Below are positions 1-8,134 of a stretch of DNA of 64,000 nt, piece after piece; position 1 is the first letter of the stretch; each line of letters opens with the position of its first letter. The notes beneath the pieces are model-generated. The model made no database searches. It was not told the DNA's origin and saw only the letters and a program-made list of their open reading frames with translations. The stretch spans positions 34,377 to 98,376 of the IMG/VR virus record IMGVR_UViG_3300027777_000028; one strand, written 5' to 3'. This stretch comes from a virus. Position numbers and translations under genes: made by a program.

Positions 1-2172
1 AGATATATTGAAGACCCAATAATATACGGTCCTTATGAACAAGGAAATTTACCACCTCAAGTAAGTTTATCACAATCTAAACAACAAAATCCTAAAACAT
101 GGGAGGCTTTAGAATATTATGTTGGCAATTCATCGATACCAAAATTGAAATATTCAAATAATGGATCATATATAACAGATTTTTTCATTGACCTGAATGT
201 TTTATTTAATGAAAAAAATGTTCAAGACTTTGCTCCAATAATTAAAATATATGCAACTCAAAAACTGGCAAATAATAATTTGAATCTAAATAGTTTTTAT
301 AAACTTATGGATGCCTATATTGATGACTCAAACAAATATGTAGGAAACGTTTTAAACACGATGTTACCTGCGGTTAGAAAACAATTACCAAACATTTTTA
401 TAAGTGAAGACGGATCTGCAAATAGAGCAGATTTAGAAGCTGGTTTTACAGAACAAACAAGAACAGAACTATGGGAAACATTTAAGGCGTTAAACGATAC
501 ATGGATTGCAGGATTTGATTTTCAAAATAAAACTTTATTTGAAGATGTTATGTTGGTGGATAGAGCTAGTAGAAATGTGGGTGATAAAGTATTAGTTGAT
601 ATTTACGGAATTATTAATTTATTGGAAGATGGATCAACAGAAAAAAATAAAGGAAGTAGTTCATATAAAAATACTTTATTAGATATGGTTACGACCATTT
701 TAGTTGAAAACAATTTTCAGCACTTTATGTTACCGGCATATGTTAATTTCTATAATGTACAAGACGCACAAAAAAACCCAACACCAAGACCTGATGGGAC
801 AATGGAATTTGGTAATATGTTATTTGGTACTTTTTTAAATGTTGATTATAGACAAAGTTCTCCAAAATTTTTGTGTTACTATGTTAGTAAGCCAAGTGAA
901 CATTTAAATATGAATAACAATATTGATTATAGATTTAGAGACGATGCTTTTGATTTAAGAAGGGCAAGTGATAATCCTTTAATTGAAAATCAAGCAACCA
1001 AAATAGATTGGGACAAATCAAATAAAGTTGTTGGTTTTAATGTTGATCCAACAAAAGAAAATCAACAAATATTTAAATCTTTTAGCGTTTCACAAGATCC
1101 GGGAAAACCAACAAGTGAATCTTTACAGATTTTGGATCAAATGGCCAATGTTGAAAAAAACAGACGATCATCTACACAAAGTGTTTCATTATTTAATTTA
1201 TATAAGAATAGAAGTTATAGTTGTTCTGTTGATATGATGGGATGTGCTTTGATACAACCAATGATGTATTTTAATATTAGAAATATACCTATGTTTTCTG
1301 GACCATATATGATTACAAAAGTAAGTCACGATGTTTCTGAAAATGGATTTAATACGGTTTTTGAAGGAATAAGACAACCCTTTTATAGTTTACCAACAGT
1401 AGATAATTTTTTACAAACCTTAAATGTTAAAATTCTTTCACAATTACAAAGTAAAATACAAGAAAATGAATCAAAACAAAAACAAGATTCTGCAAATGTA
1501 TTGTTTCAAGCACAAAATACAATTGCGAATTTACAATCTCAAGACACTTTAACTAAAAATCAAGATTGTGCAAATCAATTAAATAGTAGGTATAATAATT
1601 TTACAGGAGTAGATACTCCACAACCAACATCTATTTCAGTAAAAACATTTTTAAATGAATTAAGAAACATTTTAATTGAATTAAAATATGATATGACAGG
1701 AGATACTACATATCAAACAGCGGCGTCAGTTTTTACATTCGTGTTTGTTGACTCAGGAAATAATAATGGAACAGAACTAAGTGCTTATGAAAATAATTAC
1801 AGCACAATAAATTTACAAGAAGTTTATGGTGACACTTTCTTTGAATTTATAAATAGAAAGTATTTTTGTGTTTCAAGAGGAACGGATAAAAATTTACCAA
1901 TTGTTGCTTTTAGATCTTTAAAAGATTTTATAAAGTTTGTTTTACTTAAAGTTGGAAATATCCCAACGTTCTTGAATCAAGACGAAAGTAAGTTTTCACA
2001 ATATGGTGATAACTCTCCACCATATAATTTGGCTAAACAATATGTGTTACATTATCCGATCAATCAAAACGCCGATGTTTATACTAAAATTGAGGCGGAC
2101 AACAATCAAATTGAATCATTAAGGTCAGAATTTTTAAAAGCTTATCAAATTTTTAAATCATTGTGGTCCTAA
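1..2172 (+). CDS. Large virion protein, baseplate/tail type (5' end outside window)
   Basis: The reading frame is open from base 1, so the gene begins before the window; the first in-window start-like codon (TTG at 145) is probably internal. About 723 residues are visible. A stretch reading NIPMFSGPYMITKVSHDV, followed by a GFNTVFEGIRQP segment, resembles the part of hub-like tail proteins that precedes a C-terminal helical tail; the remainder is Gln/Asn-rich with a long helical region (about residues 470-560 of the visible part). No enzymatic motif was recognised. It is followed by two small genes and sits upstream of the replication block. Virion function is inferred from composition and the hub-like stretch, not from a clear family match. 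Confidence 0.6.
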   Translation, partial: RYIEDPIIYGPYEQGNLPPQVSLSQSKQQNPKTWEALEYYVGNSSIPKLKYSNNGSYITDFFIDLNVLFNEKNVQDFAPIIKIYATQKLANNNLNLNSFYKLMDAYIDDSNKYVGNVLNTMLPAVRKQLPNIFISEDGSANRADLEAGFTEQTRTELWETFKALNDTWIAGFDFQNKTLFEDVMLVDRASRNVGDKVLVDIYGIINLLEDGSTEKNKGSSSYKNTLLDMVTTILVENNFQHFMLPAYVNFYNVQDAQKNPTPRPDGTMEFGNMLFGTFLNVDYRQSSPKFLCYYVSKPSEHLNMNNNIDYRFRDDAFDLRRASDNPLIENQATKIDWDKSNKVVGFNVDPTKENQQIFKSFSVSQDPGKPTSESLQILDQMANVEKNRRSSTQSVSLFNLYKNRSYSCSVDMMGCALIQPMMYFNIRNIPMFSGPYMITKVSHDVSENGFNTVFEGIRQPFYSLPTVDNFLQTLNVKILSQLQSKIQENESKQKQDSANVLFQAQNTIANLQSQDTLTKNQDCANQLNSRYNNFTGVDTPQPTSISVKTFLNELRNILIELKYDMTGDTTYQTAASVFTFVFVDSGNNNGTELSAYENNYSTINLQEVYGDTFFEFINRKYFCVSRGTDKNLPIVAFRSLKDFIKFVLLKVGNIPTFLNQDESKFSQYGDNSPPYNLAKQYVLHYPINQNADVYTKIEADNNQIESLRSEFLKAYQIFKSLWS

Positions 2173-2187
2173 ATAAAATAATACAGA

Positions 2188-2195
2188 TATTTATA
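2188..2195 (+). promoter_or_regulatory. TATTTATA late-promoter-like motif
   Basis: Copy of the recurring TATTTAT element, 14 nt (counted from the 7-mer) before the ATG at 2209. Confidence 0.5.
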
Positions 2196-2208
2196 ATAAA
2201 AATTATAT

Positions 2209-2433
2209 ATGAATACAAAACTTATATTAGATAACTACTTGGGTAAAAACACAAGAGTTTCAGAGAAGGATAAAGGTAATGGTTACAAAGAAGTTTGTGA
2301 TTTAGATACTGGAGACTGCTACACAGTAAGAATGAAAGATGGTTTAATTGAAAGAGTTGACAACACTAAAAATTCTTTTAAAAAAATCCAAGTTGAGACC
2401 AAGAATGGTATAAAAACATTATTAAACGGATAG
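2209..2433 (+). CDS. Hypothetical protein, 74 aa
   Basis: Small, lysine-rich soluble protein of unknown function with a VCDLDTGDCYTVRMKDG segment that looks like a short beta-hairpin with two cysteines. Preceded by a TATTTATA motif and followed after one base by the next gene, so the two are probably co-transcribed late genes. No family recognised. Confidence 0.65.
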   Translation: MNTKLILDNYLGKNTRVSEKDKGNGYKEVCDLDTGDCYTVRMKDGLIERVDNTKNSFKKIQVETKNGIKTLLNG

Positions 2434-2434
2434 T

Positions 2435-3121
2435 ATGAAATTAGATGAAAAAATATTAGAAGAAATCGCAAGATATAGATCAATCAACAACTATATTACA
2501 GAGCAAGAAGTTCCACCACCACCTGGAGACGTTCCACCACCACCTGTTGATCCGGCAGCGGCCCCATCACCTGATGCAGGAGCATCCCCAGCACCTGACG
2601 CAGGAGCAGCCCCAACACCACCAGCAGCTCCTGAAGGAGAACCAATTGATGTTGGTGCAGATCCTGACGTTGAAGAGGTTGGAGCAGAAGGAGAAGAAGG
2701 TGAAGGAGAAACTGAAGAGTTGGACATCACTGATTTGGTTGATTCTCAAAAAACAATGGCAGACAAACAAGAAGAATATTTTGAAAATCTTTTTGGTCAA
2801 ATAAAGAAAATGGAAGAAAAATTGTCAGAAATGGATAGTTTAGTTCAAAAAATAGATTCGTTAGATTCTAAAGTTGAAAAATATAGACCAAAAACGGCAC
2901 AAGAAAAACTACAATTAAGAAGTTTAGATTCAGGACCATTCAAACAAAATTTGGCAGACTTCTTTAAAGACAAAGAAGAGGAAATGGAAAAAACAGGAAA
3001 AAACGAATACGTTTTAACCCAAGACGAAGTTGAAAATTTTAGCCCATCAGAAATTGAAAAATCATTTAATGAACCAATGGAAGATGAAGACGACATATTA
3101 TTGAATAGATATAATTCGTAA
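2435..3121 (+). CDS. Pro/Ala-rich and acidic coiled-coil protein, possible scaffold or packaged protein
   Basis: 228 residues. The N-terminus is a short amphipathic helix (LDEKILEEIARYRS) like those of several other genes here. It is followed by a Pro/Ala/Gly low-complexity linker (about residues 26-75), a very acidic segment (about 76-100), and a coiled coil (about 105-150) with regular Leu/Ile/Met spacing. The acidic C-terminus and low complexity recall prohead core or scaffolding proteins; this is an inference. It ends at a strong Rho-independent terminator that closes the unit before the SSB gene. The high-GC linker DNA stands out from the AT-rich surroundings. Confidence 0.6.
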   Translation: MKLDEKILEEIARYRSINNYITEQEVPPPPGDVPPPPVDPAAAPSPDAGASPAPDAGAAPTPPAAPEGEPIDVGADPDVEEVGAEGEEGEGETEELDITDLVDSQKTMADKQEEYFENLFGQIKKMEEKLSEMDSLVQKIDSLDSKVEKYRPKTAQEKLQLRSLDSGPFKQNLADFFKDKEEEMEKTGKNEYVLTQDEVENFSPSEIEKSFNEPMEDEDDILLNRYNS

Positions 3122-3123
3122 GG

Positions 3124-3158
3124 TATAAGGTCACAAATTGTGACCTTATATTTTTTTT
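3124..3158 (+). terminator. Rho-independent terminator
   Basis: Perfect 13-bp inverted repeat TATAAGGTCACAA / TTGTGACCTTATA followed by eight T. Immediately downstream of the stop codon at 3121. Confidence 0.9.
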
Positions 3159-3230
3159 AAGAATACCATTTGACTATAACTTTTTATACCCTTATACTTT
3201 TTACATATAAACTTTTAATTTTAATTTTAC

Positions 3231-4094
3231 ATGGCGACAAATGTTTTAGACGCGGTTTTGGCTCAATATGAAAGTTCAAAACAAAGTGGTTCTTCTTCCA
3301 CTTCAAAAATGTCACAAGAAGAAAGAATGAAAAAATATTTCGCAGCTCTTTTGAAAGAGAACGAAAAACAAGGACAAAAACGTGTTCGAATTTTACCAAC
3401 AACAGACGGATCTTCACCCTTCAAAGAAGTATGGTTTCACGAAATTTCATTGGATGGAAAATGGCAAAAATTCTATGATCCAGGAAAAAATGACAATGAA
3501 AGATCACCTTTGAATGAGGTATATGAAGAACTTATGTCAACAGGAAAAGATTCTGATAAAGAATTGGCAAAACAATATAAGGCTCGCAAATTCTATATCG
3601 TTAAAGTTATTGACCGAGATAACGAACAAGATGGAGTTAAATTTTGGAGATTCAAACATAACTACAAACAAGAAGGAATCTTAGACAAAGTTATTCCAAT
3701 TTGGAAAGCAAAAGGAGATATCACAGACCCAACAACAGGACGAGATCTAATTTTGGAACTAACCAAAGCCAAAACACCAAAAGGAGCATTTTACACAGTT
3801 ATTCAAACTGTAATGTATGATGACCCATCACCAATTTCTAAAGATGAAGATCAATTAACAGAATGGGTTTCAGATGAAATGACATGGGAAGATGTTTATT
3901 CAAAAAAACCTGTTGAATATCTTGAAGCAATCGCAAGAGGAGAAACTCCACGTTGGGATTCTGAAAAAGGTGGATATGTTTATGCAAACGATGAAACCGC
4001 AGAATTTTCTATGGGAGGATCAAAATCCAAATCAATTAACGAAGTTGAAGATCCACAAGCAAACGATCAGGTTGACGAAGAATTACCATTCTAA
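3231..4094 (+). CDS. Single-stranded DNA-binding protein, T4 gp32-like
   Basis: Covers ssDNA at the phage fork and in recombination. 287 residues, close to T4 gp32. The N-terminal basic/Ser-rich region is followed by an OB-fold-like core with conserved RVRILP and FKHNY segments. The C-terminus is acidic and ends DEELPF, the typical SSB tail that recruits partner proteins. No cysteine is present, so the zinc site of T4 gp32 is missing, as in many distant gp32 relatives. It stands alone between two terminators, which fits high-level separate expression, and is directly upstream of uvsX. Confidence 0.9.
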   Translation: MATNVLDAVLAQYESSKQSGSSSTSKMSQEERMKKYFAALLKENEKQGQKRVRILPTTDGSSPFKEVWFHEISLDGKWQKFYDPGKNDNERSPLNEVYEELMSTGKDSDKELAKQYKARKFYIVKVIDRDNEQDGVKFWRFKHNYKQEGILDKVIPIWKAKGDITDPTTGRDLILELTKAKTPKGAFYTVIQTVMYDDPSPISKDEDQLTEWVSDEMTWEDVYSKKPVEYLEAIARGETPRWDSEKGGYVYANDETAEFSMGGSKSKSINEVEDPQANDQVDEELPF

Positions 4095-4113
4095 AAAAAA
4101 CCAAAGTATTATC

Positions 4114-4147
4114 AAAACACCGATTTACAATGTCGGTGTTTTTTTTT
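4114..4147 (+). terminator. Rho-independent terminator after SSB gene
   Basis: Stem AACACCGA / TCGGTGTT with a 9-base loop, followed by a run of nine T including the stem end. Confidence 0.9.
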
Positions 4148-4170
4148 ATCATTAAATTAAATAGAAAATT

Positions 4171-5178
4171 ATGGCAATTAAGAAAAATGATTTTAGTTCA
4201 TTAAAAAAGAAATTTTCCACATCAGCAAAATATAAACCACAAAGATTTTTTGATTTGGGTCAACCTTTTTTGGATGCTGTGGGACTTCCTGGTCCTGCTA
4301 TGGGACATATAAATATGTTTTTGGGACATTCAGATACAGGAAAAACAACAGCACTTGTTAAAACTGCGGTTGACGCTCAAAAGAAAGGTATTCTTCCTGT
4401 GTTTATTATTACAGAACAAAAATGGAGTTTTGATCACGCAAAACTTATGGGTTTTGACTGTGAAGAAGTTGTCGACACCGAAACAGGTGAGTTAGAATGG
4501 GACGGGTTTTACATATTTAACAATAACTTCAATTACATCGAACAAATTACAGATTACATTAATGAATTATTAGATGCTCAAGAAAAGGGGGATTTGGATT
4601 ATTCTTTATGTATTATGTGGGATTCAGTTGGATCTGTTCCTTGTAAAATGACTTACGAAGGTAAAGGAGGAAAGCAACATAATGCTAGCGTTTTAGCAGA
4701 CAAAATCGGTATGGGAATCAATCAAAGAATTTCAGGATCACGTAAGTCTGACTCTAAATACGAAAATACTTTAATTATCGTAAATCAGCCTTGGGTGGAG
4801 TTGCCGGATAATCCTTTTGGACAACCCAAGATTAAAGCAAAGGGCGGTGAGGCAATTTGGTTAAACTCTTCATTGGTATTTTTATTTGGTAATCAAAAGG
4901 GTGCAGGAACAACAAAAATTACAGCAACAAAAGACAAAAGAACTGTAAAGTTCGCATCAAGAACAAAAGTGTCAGTTATGAAAAATCACATCAATGGACT
5001 TGGTTTTGAAGATGGGAAAATAATTGTAACACCACACGGTTTTTTACCTGGCAAGGAAGCGTCTGAAGAAAAAGCATCAATCGAACAATACAAGAAAGAT
5101 TATGCTGAATATTGGAAAGAAATAATTGGAGTCGATGGTGACTTTGATTTGAAAGCAGAAAAAGAAGAAGTAGAGTAG
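4171..5178 (+). CDS. uvsX: UvsX/RecA-like recombinase
   Basis: Strand-exchange ATPase for recombination-dependent replication and repair. 335 residues. Walker A GHSDTGKT at residues 52-59; Walker B-like LCIMWDS ending in the Asp near 151; a RecA-type loop region with INQRISGSRK and an IIVNQPW segment follows. The C-terminus is acidic. Length is slightly below T4 UvsX. It lies between the SSB and the RNase H/flap nuclease genes, a classic T4 replication-recombination neighbourhood. Confidence 0.93.
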   Translation: MAIKKNDFSSLKKKFSTSAKYKPQRFFDLGQPFLDAVGLPGPAMGHINMFLGHSDTGKTTALVKTAVDAQKKGILPVFIITEQKWSFDHAKLMGFDCEEVVDTETGELEWDGFYIFNNNFNYIEQITDYINELLDAQEKGDLDYSLCIMWDSVGSVPCKMTYEGKGGKQHNASVLADKIGMGINQRISGSRKSDSKYENTLIIVNQPWVELPDNPFGQPKIKAKGGEAIWLNSSLVFLFGNQKGAGTTKITATKDKRTVKFASRTKVSVMKNHINGLGFEDGKIIVTPHGFLPGKEASEEKASIEQYKKDYAEYWKEIIGVDGDFDLKAEKEEVE

Positions 5179-5199
5179 TAATAATTTAAAAGACAAGAA

Positions 5200-6210
5200 G
5201 TGTCAAAAACGTTATTGGTTGACGGAAACAACCTATTAAAAATCGGATTTCACGGAGTAAGAGATTTCTTTAATAAAGGAGAACACGTTGGGGGTATTTG
5301 GCACTTTCTAAATACCCTAAAACGTTTCCTTGACGAGAATAACTATAACAAAGTAGTTGTGTTTTGGGATGGAGAAACAAGTTCATCACAAAGAAGATTA
5401 TTATATCCAAAATACAAACTTAATCGTAAAACTAGTAACCCCGAAGATTTTAAAGAAGAATCGTTTTTAAAACAAAAACAAAGGGTTAAAGAATACCTTG
5501 AGGAAATGTTTGTTAGACAATTGGACGTTGAAAATTCAGAAGCCGATGATCTGATTGCTTATTATTGTCAGATTTCTGAAGACGAAAGTAAAACAATATT
5601 TTCGACAGATAGAGACCTTACACAACTTATTTCTAAAGATGTGACAATATATTCACCAATAACAAAAAGGTATTATAAGAATGGAGATACGATTAAAATT
5701 GATCAAATAGAGATTCCCCACTATAATGTTAAAACATATAAAATATTAACTGGTGATAGTTCAGATAATATTGATGGTATTTTTTATCTTGGTGAAAAAA
5801 CTTTTGTAAAATTATTTCCTGAAATACTTGAAAAGGAAATTAGTATTACTGATATTTTAACAAAAGGTGAAGAATTATTAAAAGAACAGAAAGAAAATGT
5901 GGTTTTAAAAAATCTTTTAAGTGGAAAAACAAAAGAGGGAATATTTGGGGACGAGTTTTTTGTTATTAACGAAAAATTAGTTGACTTATCAAAGCCTTTG
6001 ATTTCCGAAGAAGGAAAAGAGTTAGTTCGATCGTATTACTCTGAGTCGTTGGATCCAGACGGAAGGGGACACAGGAATTTAATTCGTATGATGATGGACG
6101 ACGGATTCTTTAAATACTTACCAAAGGGTGACGACTCGTGGGTAAATTTTTTAAAACCATTTTTAAAACTATCAAGAAAAGAAAAAAGTAAGTTTAGAAA
6201 CAAAAAGTAG
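5200..6210 (+). CDS. rnh: RNase H / 5'-3' flap exonuclease, T4 Rnh-like
   Basis: PIN/FEN-family nuclease that removes RNA primers and 5' flaps. 336 residues. The metal-site acidic motifs are visible: LLVDGNNLL at the N-terminus, VVVFWDGE, the NSEADDLIAYY motif, FSTDRDLTQL, and TGDSSDNIDGI before the helix-turn-helix region. The start is GTG at 5200: the VDGNN motif begins only five residues in, and no upstream ATG fits. The C-terminus is strongly basic. It follows uvsX by about 20 nt. Confidence 0.9.
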   Translation: MSKTLLVDGNNLLKIGFHGVRDFFNKGEHVGGIWHFLNTLKRFLDENNYNKVVVFWDGETSSSQRRLLYPKYKLNRKTSNPEDFKEESFLKQKQRVKEYLEEMFVRQLDVENSEADDLIAYYCQISEDESKTIFSTDRDLTQLISKDVTIYSPITKRYYKNGDTIKIDQIEIPHYNVKTYKILTGDSSDNIDGIFYLGEKTFVKLFPEILEKEISITDILTKGEELLKEQKENVVLKNLLSGKTKEGIFGDEFFVINEKLVDLSKPLISEEGKELVRSYYSESLDPDGRGHRNLIRMMMDDGFFKYLPKGDDSWVNFLKPFLKLSRKEKSKFRNKK

Positions 6211-6224
6211 AAACCAAAAAAACT

Positions 6225-6674
6225 ATGAAAGAACAAGAAATAACAAAAGTAGAATTTTTGTTAATGTGTAATGAAAACATTGTTGTCCAAAGATTTTTTA
6301 ATGTTAGAGGATTCAATAAAAACGCTCACAAATCAGAAAATTTTTATGATCATATTAATTCGTTGTGTAACGAACTACAATATGATTTAAAGATGAGATC
6401 TGTAAGTTATTTATTGACTAATCAATACGAGATTTTTGAAAATCCCGAAATCTTAAACACATCAATTACGGATGGTCCAGAAAAATTTAATTTAATTATT
6501 AAGGTTGGAGACCTGACAATTTGTCATAGGCAGTTTGATGCCAAAGTATACCCTCCGAAGGTAAGATACACCGTAGACCTACGCCCAAAGTTAAAAACGA
6601 TAATGGCTGGTCTTACTGACATTTTTTCAGGTAAGAAATTTAATTATTTTTATCCCGAACTTATCAAAAATTAA
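6225..6674 (+). CDS. Hypothetical protein in replication block, 149 aa
   Basis: Soluble protein without recognised domain. Visible features are a FFNVRGFNKNAH segment, a central acidic region and a C-terminal RPKLKTIMAGLTDIFSGKK stretch. It sits 14 nt after rnh and before the helicase gene. In T4-like genomes the neighbourhood of rnh holds accessory replication or transcription factors (helicase loader, late co-activator); the position makes such a role possible, but there is no sequence support. Confidence 0.7.
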   Translation: MKEQEITKVEFLLMCNENIVVQRFFNVRGFNKNAHKSENFYDHINSLCNELQYDLKMRSVSYLLTNQYEIFENPEILNTSITDGPEKFNLIIKVGDLTICHRQFDAKVYPPKVRYTVDLRPKLKTIMAGLTDIFSGKKFNYFYPELIKN

Positions 6675-6677
6675 TAG

Positions 6678-6697
6678 TATTTATCATACGAAAGGAG
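6678..6697 (+). promoter_or_regulatory. TATTTAT motif and strong Shine-Dalgarno before helicase
   Basis: TATTTAT at 6678-6684 and AAAGGAG at 6691-6697, 10 nt before the ATG at 6708. A clear Shine-Dalgarno is rare in this window; most starts have only A-rich leaders, as in Bacteroidota. Confidence 0.55.
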
Positions 6698-6707
6698 AAA
6701 CAAGACA

Positions 6708-8108
6708 ATGGCAACGAGTAAAAATTTTGAGTATTTAGGAAATACATTTCAATTACAACTTTTAAATCAAATTATAGTAGACAAAGATTTTTCACATTCT
6801 ATTATTGATGTAATTGAGAACAACTATTTTGAAAACAAATACTTCAAAATAATCATTCAAATGGTGAGGGAATATTATTTAAAATATGATCACACACCAT
6901 CATTTGAAACCCTTGAACAAATAACTAAATCTGAACTTCAGCAGGAATTAGCATCCAAGATTGTAATGGACACAATCAAGAAAATTAAGGATGCACCTAT
7001 TGATGGCGTAGGTTTCGTTCAAGAAAAGGCTTTAAAATTCTGTAAACAACAAGAACTTCAAAAGGTAATGGGTCAGGCCCAAAAGATCATTGACGGAGGT
7101 GAGTTTGAAAACTACGACACTTTAGAGGAGTTGGTTAAGACAGCACTTCAAGTAGGAGCAAAAGACACATCAATGACGGATATATTTTCGAACCTTGATC
7201 AAGTGTTAGAAGAAGATTACAGACACCCAATTCCTATGGGAATCCCTGGTATTGACAGACTACTTAAAGGTGGTTTGGCTAAAGGAGAAATCGGTGTAAT
7301 CTTAGCACCAACTGGTGTGGGTAAATCAACAATTTTAACAAAGATTGCTAATCACTCATTTAATCTTGGGTTTAACGTCCTTCAAGTCTTTTTTGAGGAC
7401 AATCCAAAGGTTATTCAAAGAAAGCATATCACGTTGTGGACAAAGATTCACCCTGACGATTTGTCAGGAAAAAAAGACGAGGTAATGAAAAAAGTCAAAG
7501 AAGTTGAAGAGTCGATGCCAAATAAGTTGATAATGAAAAAGTTACCTTCAGATACAATGACTATGTTACAAATCAAAAATCAAATTAGAAAAATTATTTC
7601 TGATGGGATTAAAATTGACATGGTGGTTTTAGATTATATTGATTGTGTTGTTCCAGACAAAAACTTGGGTGATGAATGGAAAAGTGAAGGTTCGGTAATG
7701 AGAGCATTTGAGGCAATGTGTCACGAAATGGATCTTGTTGGGTGGACTGCAACACAAGGAAATAGGGCATCAATTTCATCAGAAGTTGTTACAACAGACC
7801 AAATGGGTGGGTCAATTAAAAAGGCACAAGTTGGTCACGTAATCATATCGGTAGCAAAAACATTACAACAAAAAGAACTTAAACTGGCAACAATCGCGAT
7901 AACCAAGTCAAGAATTGGGGATGACGGAATTGTGTTTGAAAATTGTAAATTTGATAACGCAATGATTGAAATCGACACAGAAAGTTCAATGACGTTCTTG
8001 GGAATTGAAGAACAAAAAGAAGAAAGACAAAGAGAAAGGGTAAAAGAACTTATTAAAAAACGACAAGAAAAGGAGTCACAAAAGCCACAATCTCCGGTAA
8101 ATAATTAA
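6708..8108 (+). CDS. Replicative DNA helicase, DnaB/gp41 family
   Basis: Hexameric 5'-3' helicase of the fork. 466 residues: N-terminal helical domain (about 1-150), linker, then the RecA-like DnaB C-terminal domain with Walker A APTGVGKST at about 200-208, a Walker B segment MVVLDYID near 305-312, and the ATQGNRAS segment corresponding to the DnaB TSQLNR motif. The C-terminus is charged and disordered. It follows the unknown 149-aa gene and precedes the ribonucleotide reductase. Confidence 0.92.
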   Translation: MATSKNFEYLGNTFQLQLLNQIIVDKDFSHSIIDVIENNYFENKYFKIIIQMVREYYLKYDHTPSFETLEQITKSELQQELASKIVMDTIKKIKDAPIDGVGFVQEKALKFCKQQELQKVMGQAQKIIDGGEFENYDTLEELVKTALQVGAKDTSMTDIFSNLDQVLEEDYRHPIPMGIPGIDRLLKGGLAKGEIGVILAPTGVGKSTILTKIANHSFNLGFNVLQVFFEDNPKVIQRKHITLWTKIHPDDLSGKKDEVMKKVKEVEESMPNKLIMKKLPSDTMTMLQIKNQIRKIISDGIKIDMVVLDYIDCVVPDKNLGDEWKSEGSVMRAFEAMCHEMDLVGWTATQGNRASISSEVVTTDQMGGSIKKAQVGHVIISVAKTLQQKELKLATIAITKSRIGDDGIVFENCKFDNAMIEIDTESSMTFLGIEEQKEERQRERVKELIKKRQEKESQKPQSPVNN

Positions 8109-8134
8109 ATCACAATTTTAAAAATTAAAAAAAA

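Noticed and set aside
2491-2804. Several ORFs in other frames over the Pro/Ala-rich linker
   Set aside because: Artefacts of low-complexity, GC-richer DNA; the 228-aa frame fits the neighbours and the terminator.
3160-3230. Sigma70-like promoter (TTGACT ... TTATAC) before the SSB gene
   Set aside because: Only partial match, and Bacteroidota do not use this consensus; not listed as a feature.
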